The position numbers were made by a program, and so were the translations under genes. Shown here piece by piece: positions 20,104 through 33,100 of a stretch of DNA of 64,000 nucleotides. The stretch's first letter is position 1, and each line of letters begins with the position of its first letter. The notes beneath the pieces were generated by a model that was not told the DNA's origin, searched no databases, and saw nothing but the letters and a program-made list of their open reading frames with translations. The stretch is from Blattamonas nauphoetae (Eukaryota; Preaxostyla; Oxymonadida): contig JARBJD010000078.1 in NCBI GenBank assembly GCA_033064195.1, positions 62,001-126,000 on the forward strand, given 5' to 3'.

Positions 20104-20729
20104 AGCCTTGCATCAACACTCTCAATCCACTATCTCTTTACTTTGAAGAAGCAGTCCATATCCACACTAATCTCATGTTAACCATCAACTATTCTCTCTT
20201 GCTCACAACACCGGAAGCTCTCGAAGAACTCGAAATTGAAGATGACGATGAACAACAAGCTGCTCATGAGACGGTTTATCAGCAAGTTCTGGCACCTTCG
20301 GAGAAGTATCTTTGGCATTTGTGCGTCAACCGCTATTTGCTCATCGAAGGTGGCCAATCCACGTATTTTCTGGAACTCCTCGCCCATCTCCTCCGAATCA
20401 GCCCTCATTATCAACGAACAATGGATTTTGTTCTTCGCATGCCAGTAATTCTAACGATTCCAAGCTGTCTGACATTCTTCGAAGATGGTCGCACAATCTC
20501 CCTTTTTCTGATTGAAATGGTCGATATTCAACGGGAATGGAACAGAAAAAGCGGAGAGGAGCGACATATGTTGAAGGCAGTGCAGCGGATATTGAGAATG
20601 GAAGACAACGAAGATGTGATTGAACAAAGGCTGCTATACGACCAAGGCTCTTTCGACGGAGGCAAAATTGTTTACAAATCGATCGAATGGAGCAATCTGC
20701 TGGTCAGGAACCTTCCAGGGGGTCGATAG
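20104..20729 (+). pseudogene. Helical-repeat protein, tandem copy 2, lacking its 5' half
   Basis: From about 20104 the sequence matches the 3' half of the neighbouring copies (NTLNPLSLYFEEA through DNEDVIEQRL). The upstream sequence is instead the 3' flank of copy 1, so the promoter, start codon and about 150 N-terminal residues are missing. The junction lies near 20100, after CATCTTTGTCGGCAGCC. The remaining frame of about 208 codons is open, so the deletion may be recent, or a downstream ATG could be used. Confidence 0.7.
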
Positions 20730-21069
20730 AAACAGACAGGAACCAGGATTCGTCTCGAGTTGTTTCTGACTTCTTTTTGGACAACAAACACTGTTTGTGT
20801 GTGATCATTGTCGGCTCTGGCTTCACCTCATGGCTTTCCAGATCAATTCGTATTCTCTCCCCAGTTTCCGTCGATGTCTGCATCTCTTCTTCTGGATTTA
20901 TCCTTTCCGGTTCATTCATAACATTTCTCCTCGTTTATAAATTCTCTCAGACTTCGTTGATTGCTTTTTTCTTCCGTTTAGGCATCTGTTTGGTCTCAAT
21001 ATCTTTATTCGACTTTTGTTTGTTCTGACCCATAACGAGTGATTCAACAAAGAATCAGAAAGAATAGCC

Positions 21070-22137
21070 ATGATTGACCAGAAAACAGCGGTCTCCTCAA
21101 GTCCAACGTGCCCTGGTATCTCTTCACACAGCTTTTCATTTTCTCCAGACGGTTCTGCTTTCCTGAATTGGAGCGAAGAAGGACATGAATCTGAACACGA
21201 GACGGCCGTTGTCTTTCGGTCTCTCGTTGCCACTTTGAAGATGCAGCCTGCACTTGATGTCTCTCTGGAAGTGAAGGCAGTGAAATTTCTCGAATCTGTG
21301 AATCATGATGATGAAGAATCAGCTGATGCTTTCCTCGGCAGCCTTGGGCGAGCCTCTGATGAGTCTTCGACCGAATTCTTACAGTCCATTCGGGTGCTCT
21401 TTTCCTCAACCAATTTGGTGATGACAACAGCAGCAATGAAGATGCTCGAATCTCTGATCTTGTACTGTTCAGCGAAAGTCCGACTTGCCATTGTCAACGC
21501 TGGTTTTCTCTCTCAACTCATCATGACTCTCAATCCACAGTCACTTTCACTTGTAGAAACAGGAGATCTCCATCTATATCTCTTGACAATCATCCGCAAA
21601 TCTCTCTGGCTCACAGATCCAATTTTTCTCGCAGCACTTGAAATTCAAGATGACAACGAACAACAAGCTGTTCACGAGATGGTTTTGAAGCAGGTTCTGT
21701 CACCTTCGGAGAAGTATATTTCCCATTTGTGCGTGAACCGATTTTCGATCATCAATGAGAACCTATCCAAGTCTTTTATGGCACTACTCGCCCAACTCCT
21801 CGAAATTTCACCTTACCATCAACGAACAATGAATTTTATTTTTGATATGCCAGTCGTTCTCACGATTCCAAGTTGTCTCACATTCTTCGAATATGATGTC
21901 TCAATCTGGCTTTTTCTGTATCACCTGAACGATGTCCAGCTGGAATGGAACAGAACAAGCGGAGAGGAGCGACAGATGTCGAAGACAGTGCATCGAATGT
22001 TGAGAATGGAGGGCAACGAAGATGTGATTGAAGAAAAGCTGCAAACCGACAAAAACACGCTTTACGGAGGATGGCTTGTTGCAAACTCGATCAGGTGGAA
22101 CATCCTGCTGGGCATGAACGTTCCAGGGCGTCGCTGA
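21070..22137 (+). CDS. Helical-repeat (ARM-like) protein, tandem copy 3
   Basis: 355-codon intronless frame, collinear with the copy at 18961. Shared blocks are AFLNWSEEGHESEHE, VVFRSLVAT, LNPQSLSLVE, EIQDDNEQQAVHE, TIPSCLTFFEYD and RMLRMEGNEDVIEEKL. The ATG at 21070 follows GCC, as in copy 1. Divergence between copies is substantial, so the duplication is not new. No signal peptide or transmembrane segment is seen, so the product is probably cytosolic. Function unknown. Confidence 0.75.
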   Translation: MIDQKTAVSSSPTCPGISSHSFSFSPDGSAFLNWSEEGHESEHETAVVFRSLVATLKMQPALDVSLEVKAVKFLESVNHDDEESADAFLGSLGRASDESSTEFLQSIRVLFSSTNLVMTTAAMKMLESLILYCSAKVRLAIVNAGFLSQLIMTLNPQSLSLVETGDLHLYLLTIIRKSLWLTDPIFLAALEIQDDNEQQAVHEMVLKQVLSPSEKYISHLCVNRFSIINENLSKSFMALLAQLLEISPYHQRTMNFIFDMPVVLTIPSCLTFFEYDVSIWLFLYHLNDVQLEWNRTSGEERQMSKTVHRMLRMEGNEDVIEEKLQTDKNTLYGGWLVANSIRWNILLGMNVPGRR

Positions 22138-22416
22138 AACAGGCAAGAACCAGCCACCTCTTGACCTGATTGTAACCTCCTTTGGACAACAACCACTGTG
22201 TGTGTGATCTTTGTCGGTTCTGGCATCACCTCATGGTCTCGTTTGCGGAAGCAATTGGAATTCACTCTCGCCCGTCTCCATCGGTCATCATCACTCTCTC
22301 TTTCTCCTTCGGAAACACGTAAGAACCAGAGAAGAAGAGGAGAAAGAGGCAGGATGTCTTGATTGGTGTCTTCCAAGCCTTCCGGATTTTTTTATTCGGA
22401 TTTATCAATCACCAAG

Positions 22417-25400
22417 TAGGCTTGTCTGACCGGCACTGACCGGTCAGTTTTCATCGAAAAGTACTGACGGTCACTGACCGGAGAAATATCGGAACCCATA
22501 ATCGGAATTTACCATTTCTCCGAAGTGGTTTCAGGTTAAACAGAGAAATGAGTTGTTGACATGAGGTGTGATAGAAACCAGGAATCAGACACAGAAATGA
22601 CTCTATTCGTGATAATTAAATCAGATTCAATACGAAAGAACTTACAAATACCTGTTCTTGGAGTTCAGAGAGACAAAGTACGATCAATGGGTTCGATCCG
22701 ACCTGTCCGTCACCGATTTGCCCTCTTGTGAAACAGTCGTGTATCCAACGGATTTTCAACTCACATGAAGTTAATTTACGAAGTGGAAGAGTCGGAAAAT
22801 GTTAAAAAGGTTGAATAATGGACACGTAGATATGATCTCTTCTTCCTTCGTCTCTCAACAGCCTCTCCTTCATTCCATCGCTTGTTTTATCTCCTGGACC
22901 CCTCTCCCCGCATCGCATCTCTCTTCATCTTGTCTCCATCAACTCATCCTTTGTACCGATCAAGACGACCCGCTCGTCATCCTCCCTCGATTCGAACTCG
23001 CTCTTCTCGCGTCGCAGCTGCTCATTCTTCTCTTCCAGCCGCTAAAGGCGTGCCCGCTCTGTGTTCGGTTTGATCAGAAGCTGTTTGCGGCTGTACTCCA
23101 ACACGTGCGCGTTCTGTTCGTCCTGCTCTCGTCTGTCCTCGTCCGTTCTCCTCTGGAGCTACCGCTTGTGCTCGACTTTGAGGCGCTTCTCCGGCTGATC
23201 CACTACTTTCATCTGCACCACCTGCTTCTTGGCGTCGCGTTGTTTCCACACTTCTTTCTCCTTTTTTCCTGTTCTGGCGAGCGAGCCAGCTGGGCAGCGC
23301 GCATCTTCAAACTCAGAGCAGCCAGCTAGTCTTTAGCGGCGGAGAGCACCGACTCTTCCTCCTTCTTCAGATTGTTGAAGCGAGCCACCGTCCTCTTCTT
23401 GGCTTCCTTCGCTTTCTCTTTCAGTTCCTTCACTTTCGCTTCGGCGGCCGAGATAGCTTCCTTCCCTTCTTCGTGTGCATGCTCGATTTCTTCCTTTCCT
23501 GTCTTCCACATTTCATCGCGTTCCTTCTTCAGATTCGCTGCGTGTCGTTCAGCTTCGCGTTTGATCGTCTCGGCCCTTTGCCGGAACTCGCTGTTTGTGT
23601 GTTCGAGATCCTTCCTTTACTGTTTCATCGACTCTGCCTTCTTCTTCAGTTCTTCTCCTTGCTGCTTCAGCCTCTCTCCGTCTTGGTTGTACTTCTCTTC
23701 GGTGGCGTTAAGGTCATCGATGCCCTTCCGAACTCGTTCTTTGGCATTTTTGCGAACCTTCTCAAAATCATTCAGACGGCCCATTTCGGCTGCAAGACCT
23801 TCTGTATCGCCTTCCTTCCATACTTTTGTGCGATAGTTCGCTGGTGATCGCATTTTCGCGACAGACAGACGAGACATGGACGGCTTGACGAACTCGTCTT
23901 TGCAGCTGAAGTAGCAGCCATCAAATTCGGAAATGCAGATCGGCATGTTGTGCAGTCGGCATTTTGACATGCAGTTTGAGTCGACCGGCTCGTCTTCGGG
24001 CATCTCATCGTCTTCAGTTATGGGAGTGTCCTCGTTGCCATCCCGAGATTGGAGAGGACGATCCACAGCTATGGATTGGATCGTGTTGCTCTTTTGCGAG
24101 TTTACCTTCACATCGACACACTTTTGAGTGCAGAAAGAGTCCAGCTACACCTGACACGACATGATCGTGTTGGTACAAGTTCCGAGGCACGTTTCCAGCG
24201 ATGCTTACGCTTCCCGCACCATATCAGCAAAGTGGGCATTAATTGGTGAAGAATGTGTGGTGTTTGACGTTGTGTTGTCCCGTCTGGTCGTGTATGTTGC
24301 GTTCTGCACAGCAGCCGAATAGAAGGACGAGAAAGTCTGGTTTTCGTGTCCCCCAAACTTCATCAGGCAAAGTGTGTCGCATTCTGATACGTGGTTACCG
24401 CATTCCGACGCCTTGCCCATCATACAAACGCCCAGTTACTGGTTCACATCTTGCGACTCGCTCCGTGCATGCGAGCATTCATCGATGCATTCTGACGATG
24501 ACAGAGCCAAGCATTTCTCTGCATTTTGTTTGCAGGCTTTGAGACACGTGTTGGTTCCCTTGTTTGAGATGGACTCGGATTCGCATTGGATGAGGCAATC
24601 CTCACGCTCTGGCACACACTGTTGGATGCAGCCGGTGAGGCAGGAAACACACGCAGAGTGGTCGGTCGATGAGGAGCACACGTTGTCGCGCTTTCCAGGC
24701 ATTGATCCACACATATCAAAATCTGGGAAAGGAGAAAGACGGAGCGGGGATGAAGAGAGGTGAATGCTAGCGAGAACAACGAAAGAAATTAATTCGAATA
24801 ATATCCACAAATGCCCGAGAGGGGCAATTTCCCTAAAATGGGTGTGAGGCATACACGACGAACACTCCGAATCACAATCCACTAAAAGTGCCAGATCTTG
24901 TGTCTGTCTGCGAGAATTGACAGGTTATTGGAGGAGAGGTTGATTGTCTTGCCGGATTCTGTAGGGAAGTGGCTCTTCTGGAATCGTCGGATAGAACATG
25001 ATTTGTGTGTGTATTCGAACCAACTTCACATCTTCTCCTGTTTCTTTATTCTCACTCCGTGTTCAATTGTTTATCTTTGCTTCTTCAGCTGATGGAATCT
25101 GCATCTTTCTTTCACTCATCTCCTTCTGACTTCTTTCGTCAGATGCAAGCTTCCTGAGCACGCTTTCCTTCTCATTTTCGAGATATCCGACTACCATGTG
25201 CACTGTGGAGAAAAAGTAAGAGTTACACGAGGAGAATACTGTGAAAGATGAACACTCTTATGAGATGAAGACGAAGGAGGGATCAGAGTTGATACCAGAG
25301 AGGTTTCAATCTAAAACAGATGTGAGGAGGAGAAAATGAACCATTTGTGCAACCGCTTCCGATTAAAGTTTTCGTTTAAGCCAAATTTCGCGAGACAGTC

Positions 25401-25607
25401 TTGATCCATCCTGTCTTTTTTCCGGCGAGCAGAAACAATGGAAAGAAGGTTGCCAAACGGGATCAGTTAGTAAATATTGACAGATATATCTGCTGGCATG
25501 TCAGATTCACGTTCTTAACATGCAGCTTAAGGATTCTCTGAGATCTGACCCTTTGATGAATTCAGAACTGACACTGACCGGCACTTTTAGCCGGTCAGAC
25601 AAGCCTA
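22417..25607. mobile_element. 3.2-kb TIR element with 8-bp TSD (TCACCAAG), unclassified
   Basis: Ends are TAGGCTTGTCTGACCGGC and its inverse, flanked by TCACCAAG at 22409-22416 and 25608-25615. Subterminal regions repeat TGACCGG several times on both sides, as expected of transposase-binding sites. The 8-bp duplication suggests a hAT-like or related superfamily, but no transposase is visible. Its interior carries a broken minus-strand cysteine-rich/coiled-coil coding region. It is inserted between two helical-repeat genes. Confidence 0.85.
23330..24882 (-). pseudogene. Cargo remnant: cysteine-rich plus coiled-coil coding sequence
   Basis: Reading leftward on the minus strand, segments show a hydrophobic leader (near 24800), then Cys-rich stretches such as CVSCLTGCIQQC and CLKACKQNAEKC with roughly C-x3-C spacing. 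A long Lys/Glu coiled coil follows (EKVRKNAKERVRKG, KAKEAKKRTVARFN). Conceptually this is a secreted or membrane Cys-rich stalk protein. The coding sequence is broken in several places and lies wholly inside the TIR element. I do not recognise the family. Confidence 0.5.
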
Positions 25608-25683
25608 TCACCAAGTGCATTTATATCATTTTTACATGTGATCTTGGGTCCACATTCACTACAGAACCAACTGTGACTTTGAA

Positions 25684-26787
25684 ATGTCCGATGCAAGACT
25701 GTTGGGTAAGATCAAAATGATCACTCGATCAATTTCAATCTTATTAGCAAAGGACACTAAAAGTGTCTGCCTGTCAAACGATGTCATTTATGTGCCATCG
25801 TTTATGATCGTAGATCCAGACACAATCGGCACAATCCAGAAGTTATCACCATTGTTTCACTCGCTAGTTGACTTTGTGAAAGACGGAAACACCCTTGACG
25901 AAACAGCCTCCAGACGGGCATGCACTCTTCTGGAGGCGATTGCTCCTCATCTCGGCATATCAATGTCTCCCGAAAGCGGCCTCACGTATCTGTATCCCAA
26001 GTCGAAAGACACAATCGCCGGTTTTGCGGATTCTCTCGTTACACTCCTCATATCTTCGAATGAGAATATTGTCAAAGCTACACTCTCGCTTCTGAATGAG
26101 ATTATGTGGCAAGTAGGTCCTTTGACGCGATTCAGCTTTCTCGCGTCCGGATTCTTCGGTCTCCTCCCAAAAGCGTTCTATTTCCAAGAAATGCATGTCT
26201 TGCCGGGACACAAATTGTTTCTGATGGACATCGTGTCCTGGATGATGGACGATTCAAACCCAACCCATTCTCGGCTGATCTGCAGACGAAGGAATATCAC
26301 CATCACCACCTTCCGTGAAATCTTTATAGACAAGTTTATTCAACCAATCGAGCCTTTCCTGGAGTTTGTCTTCCAGAATAGGCGCAAAATCGAAGACACT
26401 CCGGATTCCCGTTATTTCTCGCAGATGCTCGGGGAGATCATCGAAAAGTCGCCGTTGATGGACCAGATGACAAAGTTCGTGCTGTCTTCGTCATTTGCAC
26501 TGACAAGTACAGACTGTCTCGTATTATTCGACTCCGACGTTATTCCAATCGAGCTCCTTCAGAAGACGATGTATGCAATCTGGATGTGGGCACAGGGCAG
26601 CCCAACTGTGCAGAAGCGAGGCCGACAGATTCTGACTCAGCTGAACGAGGAAGGCCTCTCGGACGAGCTGGACCTCCACATCCGAAGTGTGGGGTACGAT
26701 CTGACAGTGCCTCAGAAAGGGTTCCTTGGGATGAAGCTGATCCGTCAGATGGGTGGGAATACTCCAGATATAAGGCTCAATAATTAA
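25684..26787 (+). CDS. Helical-repeat (ARM-like) hypothetical protein
   Basis: 367-codon open frame from the ATG at 25684 (MSDARLLGKIK). The sequence is rich in amphipathic helices (FADSLVTLLISSNENIVKA, SLLNEIMWQVG) with conserved-looking blocks ALTSTDCLVLFDSD and KRGRQILTQLNEEGLSDELD. The layout parallels the genes at 18961-22137 (helical body, TDCLVLFD versus PSCLTFFED, basic R-x-L-L tail), so it is a distant relative. The start lies 77 bp after the TIR element, which may have displaced its upstream region. No catalytic motif. Confidence 0.75.
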   Translation: MSDARLLGKIKMITRSISILLAKDTKSVCLSNDVIYVPSFMIVDPDTIGTIQKLSPLFHSLVDFVKDGNTLDETASRRACTLLEAIAPHLGISMSPESGLTYLYPKSKDTIAGFADSLVTLLISSNENIVKATLSLLNEIMWQVGPLTRFSFLASGFFGLLPKAFYFQEMHVLPGHKLFLMDIVSWMMDDSNPTHSRLICRRRNITITTFREIFIDKFIQPIEPFLEFVFQNRRKIEDTPDSRYFSQMLGEIIEKSPLMDQMTKFVLSSSFALTSTDCLVLFDSDVIPIELLQKTMYAIWMWAQGSPTVQKRGRQILTQLNEEGLSDELDLHIRSVGYDLTVPQKGFLGMKLIRQMGGNTPDIRLNN

Positions 26788-27170
26788 GGGGAAGAAGAGG
26801 CGGACAAGGAATACTTGGACAAGCGAAATTCAAGTCAGTCAGGCGAATTATGCCATCAAAATGGCATTTTCGTATCTCCTGAACTCACTCATTTCGAGCA
26901 ATCAGTCGTGTTAGTCGACGGAGTGAAAAAACAAACACTTTTTTACAAACTTTTATTTCAGCATCCTCTCTTGTCCGATTCAATTCCTCCATGCTTTTAA
27001 CTGTCGAAGTGCTTGTGCGTCGTTCAAGGACGATTGTTGAAAGCATCAAACGGACACTTTTCATTTCTCAACCATTAACAGCTTAATAAACCTTTTATCA
27101 ACAGATCCTTTCTCTCTACACTTCTTTTTCATCATTTGTTTATTCGAATGGTTTTGAGAGTGAAATTGTG
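26788..27170. other. Intergenic, nothing recognised
   Basis: 383 bp, A/T-rich toward the right. No ORF of note. Likely the 3' UTR of the upstream gene and the promoter of family F copy 1. Confidence 0.5.
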
Positions 27171-30100
27171 ATGATTGTGGAGAGTGAACCCATTCTTTCT
27201 TCATTCAGAATGACTCTGATAACAAACGGCTCAGGACACTTCTTGATGATTTCAGAGCAGTCTGTTCTGAATGGGGATCTCTCGCTGAGTGTTTTGAACA
27301 GTTCACCCAGTTGGAATCTGGTGTGTTGTGTTCATGTAACATCTCTCTCGTTTGTAGGCGAATATTTCATCCCTTCTCGAAAGACTGCAATGTGATGATG
27401 AAGAGATTATTGTTGACACACTTCGAGAGTTGCAGAAAGTGGCATCTGGTGTGTATTCTAGTTTTCTTCATCGATTTGTTGATGTCTGTTCTGGATGTTT
27501 TGGATGTGTTTCAGAAAGTGTCTCAGAAAGTGGGTCGGATGACAGTTTCGATGATTGGTGTCGATATCTGTCTCCATTGTGTTGTGTCCCTCACTCATCT
27601 GGACTTGTGGTCTCGTTTTCTCTTTTGTTGATTGTTGATTGTGGCTTTGATTTCAGGCTGAACTGATGAAATTGATTGAGATTCTTTGTTTGTGGTTTTT
27701 TTGGTTGTGATGATGGATATCTTCATTTCTTGCTTTCTTGGAGTTCCCCTTGGTCACTCCAAGCCCAAACGAGGGCTCCTCAACACAGCGAGTACCTCGA
27801 AGTGGGCTGGCCGATCTGAGATTCTAAAAACAAAATATATTGACCTCCTCGTCTTTTTACAAAACTATATTGCTGTGAGTCAAAATATTTTTCTCAATTC
27901 CTTGTCAAGAATGGACATAACGACGAACTAGCAGTTCCGTCATTCCAATACCATGCAGTCATTTCTGTCTCAAGCGAAGAAGTTCATTCACAAACTACAC
28001 CTCATAATCACTGGAGTTGATTGCGACGAGGTTCACTTAGGCGAAACAACCCGAAATAAGATGCAGGGACAGTCCAGGTGACTAAAATTCACCGACGGGA
28101 AACGACAAGCGCAGCGAACAAGGAAGACGAGGAGGTGGACCAGGGTGTCACGTATCTCGGACATCATTGGAACCTATATCAGCTTCTTTCACAGAAGTCA
28201 AAATTTTGTCGAATAGCCCATGTTTCTAGTTCAAACACCGTTCGACATGAAAGGACTGATTCAAGGCGTTTAGCGTCCTTTCACACGAATGCGAGTGATA
28301 CTCACAATCAAATATCATTCACTTGAGGCGATTTGCAGTGACACACGATATTTCGTACGTGTCGAACGCCGTGGGATCGGACATCTGCTCTGGACAAATG
28401 AAGACATTGATCATTCCGATCGCTGGGGAGGTCGTACAAAACGCCAATTCCGAGTCGTATCGAGGACTCATGTTTATGCCAAAGGACTGAACTAGTTGCC
28501 CACCCAAGTTGATGCGTTAAGTTGCGCCCACGAACTCAAAGGTTAACAATAATACGAGACTCATCTTCGAAACACATTACAATGCGGACAACGCCCAAAT
28601 TTCTCTCACGCTGGAGAATCTCATTCGGGAAATGCTGCTCATTAACATCGCCACCCAGTGAGGAGATAAATCAGAATGATGGCACATATCACCATCCCCA
28701 AGAATCATACACATCATGGCGTCACAACACAAGCTCTAGAGATGATTGACGTTCGTATACAAGAGGCTATACCAGTGGATCATGTCCGACGATCCGATCG
28801 AACACAAGCTGAGTCTGGACGTCCATCAGACTTCATAAATCGACCACGATCGTTTATGTTGGGTTTTAACGGGTGCGGACCGACAGATGGAACATTTCGA
28901 TCGCCTGGAGAAATTTTACGCCAGATCGACACTTAAGACGTCCCAATTCAGTTTCTGGGTTCAACTTCGAGTTTTCTTCAACTATGAACGATGATACTGG
29001 GAGGACAGTTGATCTCATGGGAAGAATTGCATCCCATTCGTTATCTGCAGCTCGTGGCCTCCAAATCCAGAAATTTGGAGGGACGGCAAGGGATATCACA
29101 TGGTTATCTCGCACAAACTGCGTAACCAAGATGTATGATTATCATCAGGCTAGCCAGACGCTGTTGTTATGGACTGTCTCACTGGAATGCAGACAATCCA
29201 GGACCGTCCTCATGTCAATATTTTCCATCGAATCATGTTCTTCCTGATTACCGTGAGAAATTTCACGACAACCTAATCTGGAACATGTCCATCATTGATG
29301 CCTCGAATCCGAGACAGGAATCTCACCATCGCTGTCGTGAGGAAGGCAGATAGTTCCGATTCTATCCACATTCCTGTGGTACTTAAAAATTCAAGCCACA
29401 AAGAGCTTGAGAGGACACACTGCGATCTGCAATCCCCTCGGCACGGTCGGAAGAATGAATTGCGGGAAGTGAAGCAGAAATTTCAAGCGGATTTAAAATA
29501 CGCACAACAGATTCGACACAAGAAGCACGAGAAAAATAACACTTTTCCCAGGAGAAACTTACTACTCTTGGACAATCAATGAACAACGGGAACGAACTTT
29601 GAACAATACTTTGCGAAGGTGTACAGAGGAGCTTTCACTCGAACTTTGGGAACGACACTCTGAAGCGACTCTAAAACCAGTGAATATGGAAGTCAAGCCT
29701 GAAGTGGTCAAGAAGTAGATTCAGAAAACTTGCTGTTTGTGAGACCATTCTTCCGAAAGGGAAGATAGCACCTGACAGCGATAACGAGGAGCGAATCCGA
29801 CTCACCGAGTCTGCGACATTCGCGGGATACGACATTAACTACACAACAGACACATTTGGAGAGGATGAGTACAACCAACATCGGCGACTCCTGTCTGCTC
29901 ACTAACGTCCTCTCATCCACAATCGTGCCAATCTCCCTCACACCAAAAGGGGGAGGCCTCTCTCGGACGGTCTCTATCAAGAGGAATTGAATGGAGGTCA
30001 TAGAAGTGTGAAATGTTCAGAAACTGTGATATCAGGCCAAGTCGAAATCAAGTCTTCAATCTAATCTCTCAACTACCCTCTCCAATGGTGCCAGTGGCAG

Positions 30101-33100
30101 AATAACCGATCAATCCATACTCCCTTTCCTGTTCGCTTCATGTACAGCATCAACAAAATGAAACACGAGGTGCTCGTGGCGAGTAAAATGCGATGCCGAA
30201 GTGAGGAGAAGGAAGCCTGTCGAGTTGGACAGTGTGTGGACAGGGCGGAAGACATCAACGGAATAGGTCTTCTGTGTCAATCTCTGAGGCGACTTCTCCC
30301 AGGAGGAAATGAGGATCCGTTATCGATAAGGAAGATGATCCAGAAGCTAAATTGATTGGCAGCCGTGACAGATGTAATAGGCCGATCTTCGATTGCCTCA
30401 ACGACACAAGGATCGTTTGGTGTCGTGGAAGATTGAATTGGGAGAAGAGAAGTGGAACCAGATTTCCATCTTCATCTCTGATTTAACGGTCCGTGACACC
30501 ACCATATCAAAACGTCTTTGATCGATATTCCATCGCAGTCGCCTCACTCAGCATTCGCTCAACAGAAGTTTGAAGTGTTTTCTCAATCGATATCTGGTAC
30601 ATTTTCTGTCAACTCCGCTCGCTGGTGGGATCGAAATACATGTTCGATTGACCAGACGAGAACACGACCAGATTCACTACACCCCATCACGATGTTGCGA
30701 CAATGAGCAACTCTCCAAAGATCCCTTTGGAACAGGGATTGTGAACAAGCGAACTGTCCTATTGAGTAGAGATGGGAGTGAAGTAGTATTGGAGCTCAAT
30801 TAAAGACATCGATGGAGGGTGGATCAGAAACGAAGTTAATACGAGTTCAGGAGGGGCTGCTTCTTCGTTTCAAGAACACTGTTGAAATCAATCAGATATT
30901 CTCTGGAATCAGAAGGATTCGGACTGCGAATGAGAATCGTAGAACTGCCCACATCGTTCTCTTGGTCATCTTGAGATAGACACCCGGAAGATTGTGGACC
31001 TTTTCTTTTCTCCAAGGTGCTAGCTTCGAGTGATGTGATGAAAAAGGGGCAGAATGCTCTGCTGTTTAACCCATGCCAATGTCCAACGACGGATACGGAC
31101 ACTGTTGATCGAGGCTGTGTCGGCGAGGAACTCCGAAATGCAGAGGGTGGATGTCTGACAACAAACAACGTTCGTCACTCTTCTCAAACATGCGCTGACA
31201 CATTCTTTGGAAAGGAGTCTCGATGAAGGGGATCATCAATCAATGGACATGAGGGAGATGGATATCTGAAATGGAGGTGTCAGCGATGGGAGTGTGAATA
31301 TGCCACAGGACAAACTGTCATAACCAGATCGCATTCGGCCCATCGTACTTCCCGCGTCCCTCCTTATACGTGTGAGAAACTGTGAAGAAGATGTCGGTGG
31401 CCAACGTGAGCAGCGCATCACCACACTTGTTCTCAATTTGGAGGATAGTCGTGGAAAGAAAAGATCACCATTGGCGAAGTGATGGGGAGCAAGTGAACTG
31501 GATGTGTGGATGATATGGGTGAGAATATCTCCACAGGGATGACTGTGCAGAGTCTGAAGGAGAGAGTTTGTTTGAGGGTGATAGATGGGGTTGACAGAGG
31601 GAGTGAAGTGTGGAGATGCACAGTCTCGGTATGTTGTTCTCTGGATTGAAAGAGTGGGGTTTGTGGAAGAGGAGCAAGTGCACGGCGCCACCAATGGGTC
31701 TCTCGCCTTGGTTGAGAAGGAATCGATTTGAAATGCGAACAAGGAGACGGGTGAATAGATATCGCGATTGCGATCGAGTGGATCAATAGAACAATAGACC
31801 CAACCCGAGTTTTATGGGTAATCTCGAGAAAAATGAAACAATTGAGTAAGACTGTGGGCACTCGAGTTATTCATGGTTAACTCGAGATAACTCTTGAAAA
31901 CCGAGTTGCACACGTTCACAACCGAATTGACACATTTCACTCGAGTTCCTTCCCATAACTGTTTTTTGAGAAAAAAAGAACATCTGAAAAAGTTGATATT
32001 ATCACTTCTTTTCAACTGATTTCTGATCATATTAGGTGAAAAAGATGGATAGTCAAGATTTGAGGGACGAAAATGTGACACCGTCACCACAACATTCACA
32101 GATCATTCTCAAACCTGGAACTCCACAAACACCATTCCAGTGTGAGCTTTTATTTTGATATTTTGTTCTTTCTCTTTTGAAGATTACGACCCTCTGCTGG
32201 AAGTTTCATTGGATTCCCGTCCCCAAGTTTCACCATCAATTCTCCCTTCTCATCACAAAACTCGTTGACAGATTCGAGATCACTTTTTTCAACACCTCAA
32301 TCTTCACAATCGTCACGATCATCTGTTGATATTCGGTCAGCTTCGCCCACTATCAGGCCTCAAAAGCGAGAATCTTCAACTTCCATTGCGTCTCTTGGAG
32401 AACTCAAAAACAAACAAAGACAAGTCTTTCTGTCAGCAAAACCAATTGTGCCAATTCCAGAAAGTGGAGGAATCATTTGGTCGAAGTATGACGATGCAAA
32501 CTTGTGGAAACAACTCAGATTGGAGAAAGACACTCTTCTTCATCTCTCCGCTCTCATCCAATCGAATTGTCCAGAATACAATCATCCAGGACCAAAGGGG
32601 AAACTCACTCTCAAAGATGAATTAGTCGTTTATCTTGAATGGTTGAGCTCAACAGTTAAAATCAATCGACTGGCATCGGCATTGGGAATCAGTCCAAATC
32701 TCGCATCTAAAGCAATTCTACACATTCGCCCTCTCCTGTTCACTGTCCTTCAGGAACGATATTCTGTCCCGCCTCGCCCAACTCCAAATTTTCAAGCCAA
32801 TTTCCCTTTCACCGCGCTTTATATTGATGCAACAACAATTGTTGTCCCCAGACCATTGACGGATTTTGAAGATAAGAAAGTACTTTGGGAAGGTCATCAT
32901 TATTGTTATGCGATGAAGGCTCAAGTGTGTGTTGAAGCCAAACCACCCTACAAAGCGCTCTTCGTTTCTGATTGTGTTGCTGGCTCAATCCACGATGTTG
33001 CTCTACTCCAAAAGACTCTCCAACCGATCGAACAATTTCTGAACAAGACAGACCAGGAGAAAGAGCTCTATCCACAAGACAACGACCCAAAATGGGGAAT

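Noticed and set aside
22799-23836. Plus-strand frames of 124-176 codons in element C
   Set aside because: They are reverse shadows of the Lys/Glu coiled-coil text on the minus strand (Phe/Leu/Ser-rich antisense).
31236-31861. Minus-strand frames of 142-168 codons in element A
   Set aside because: Low-complexity Ser/His/Pro text without family resemblance; probably chance frames.
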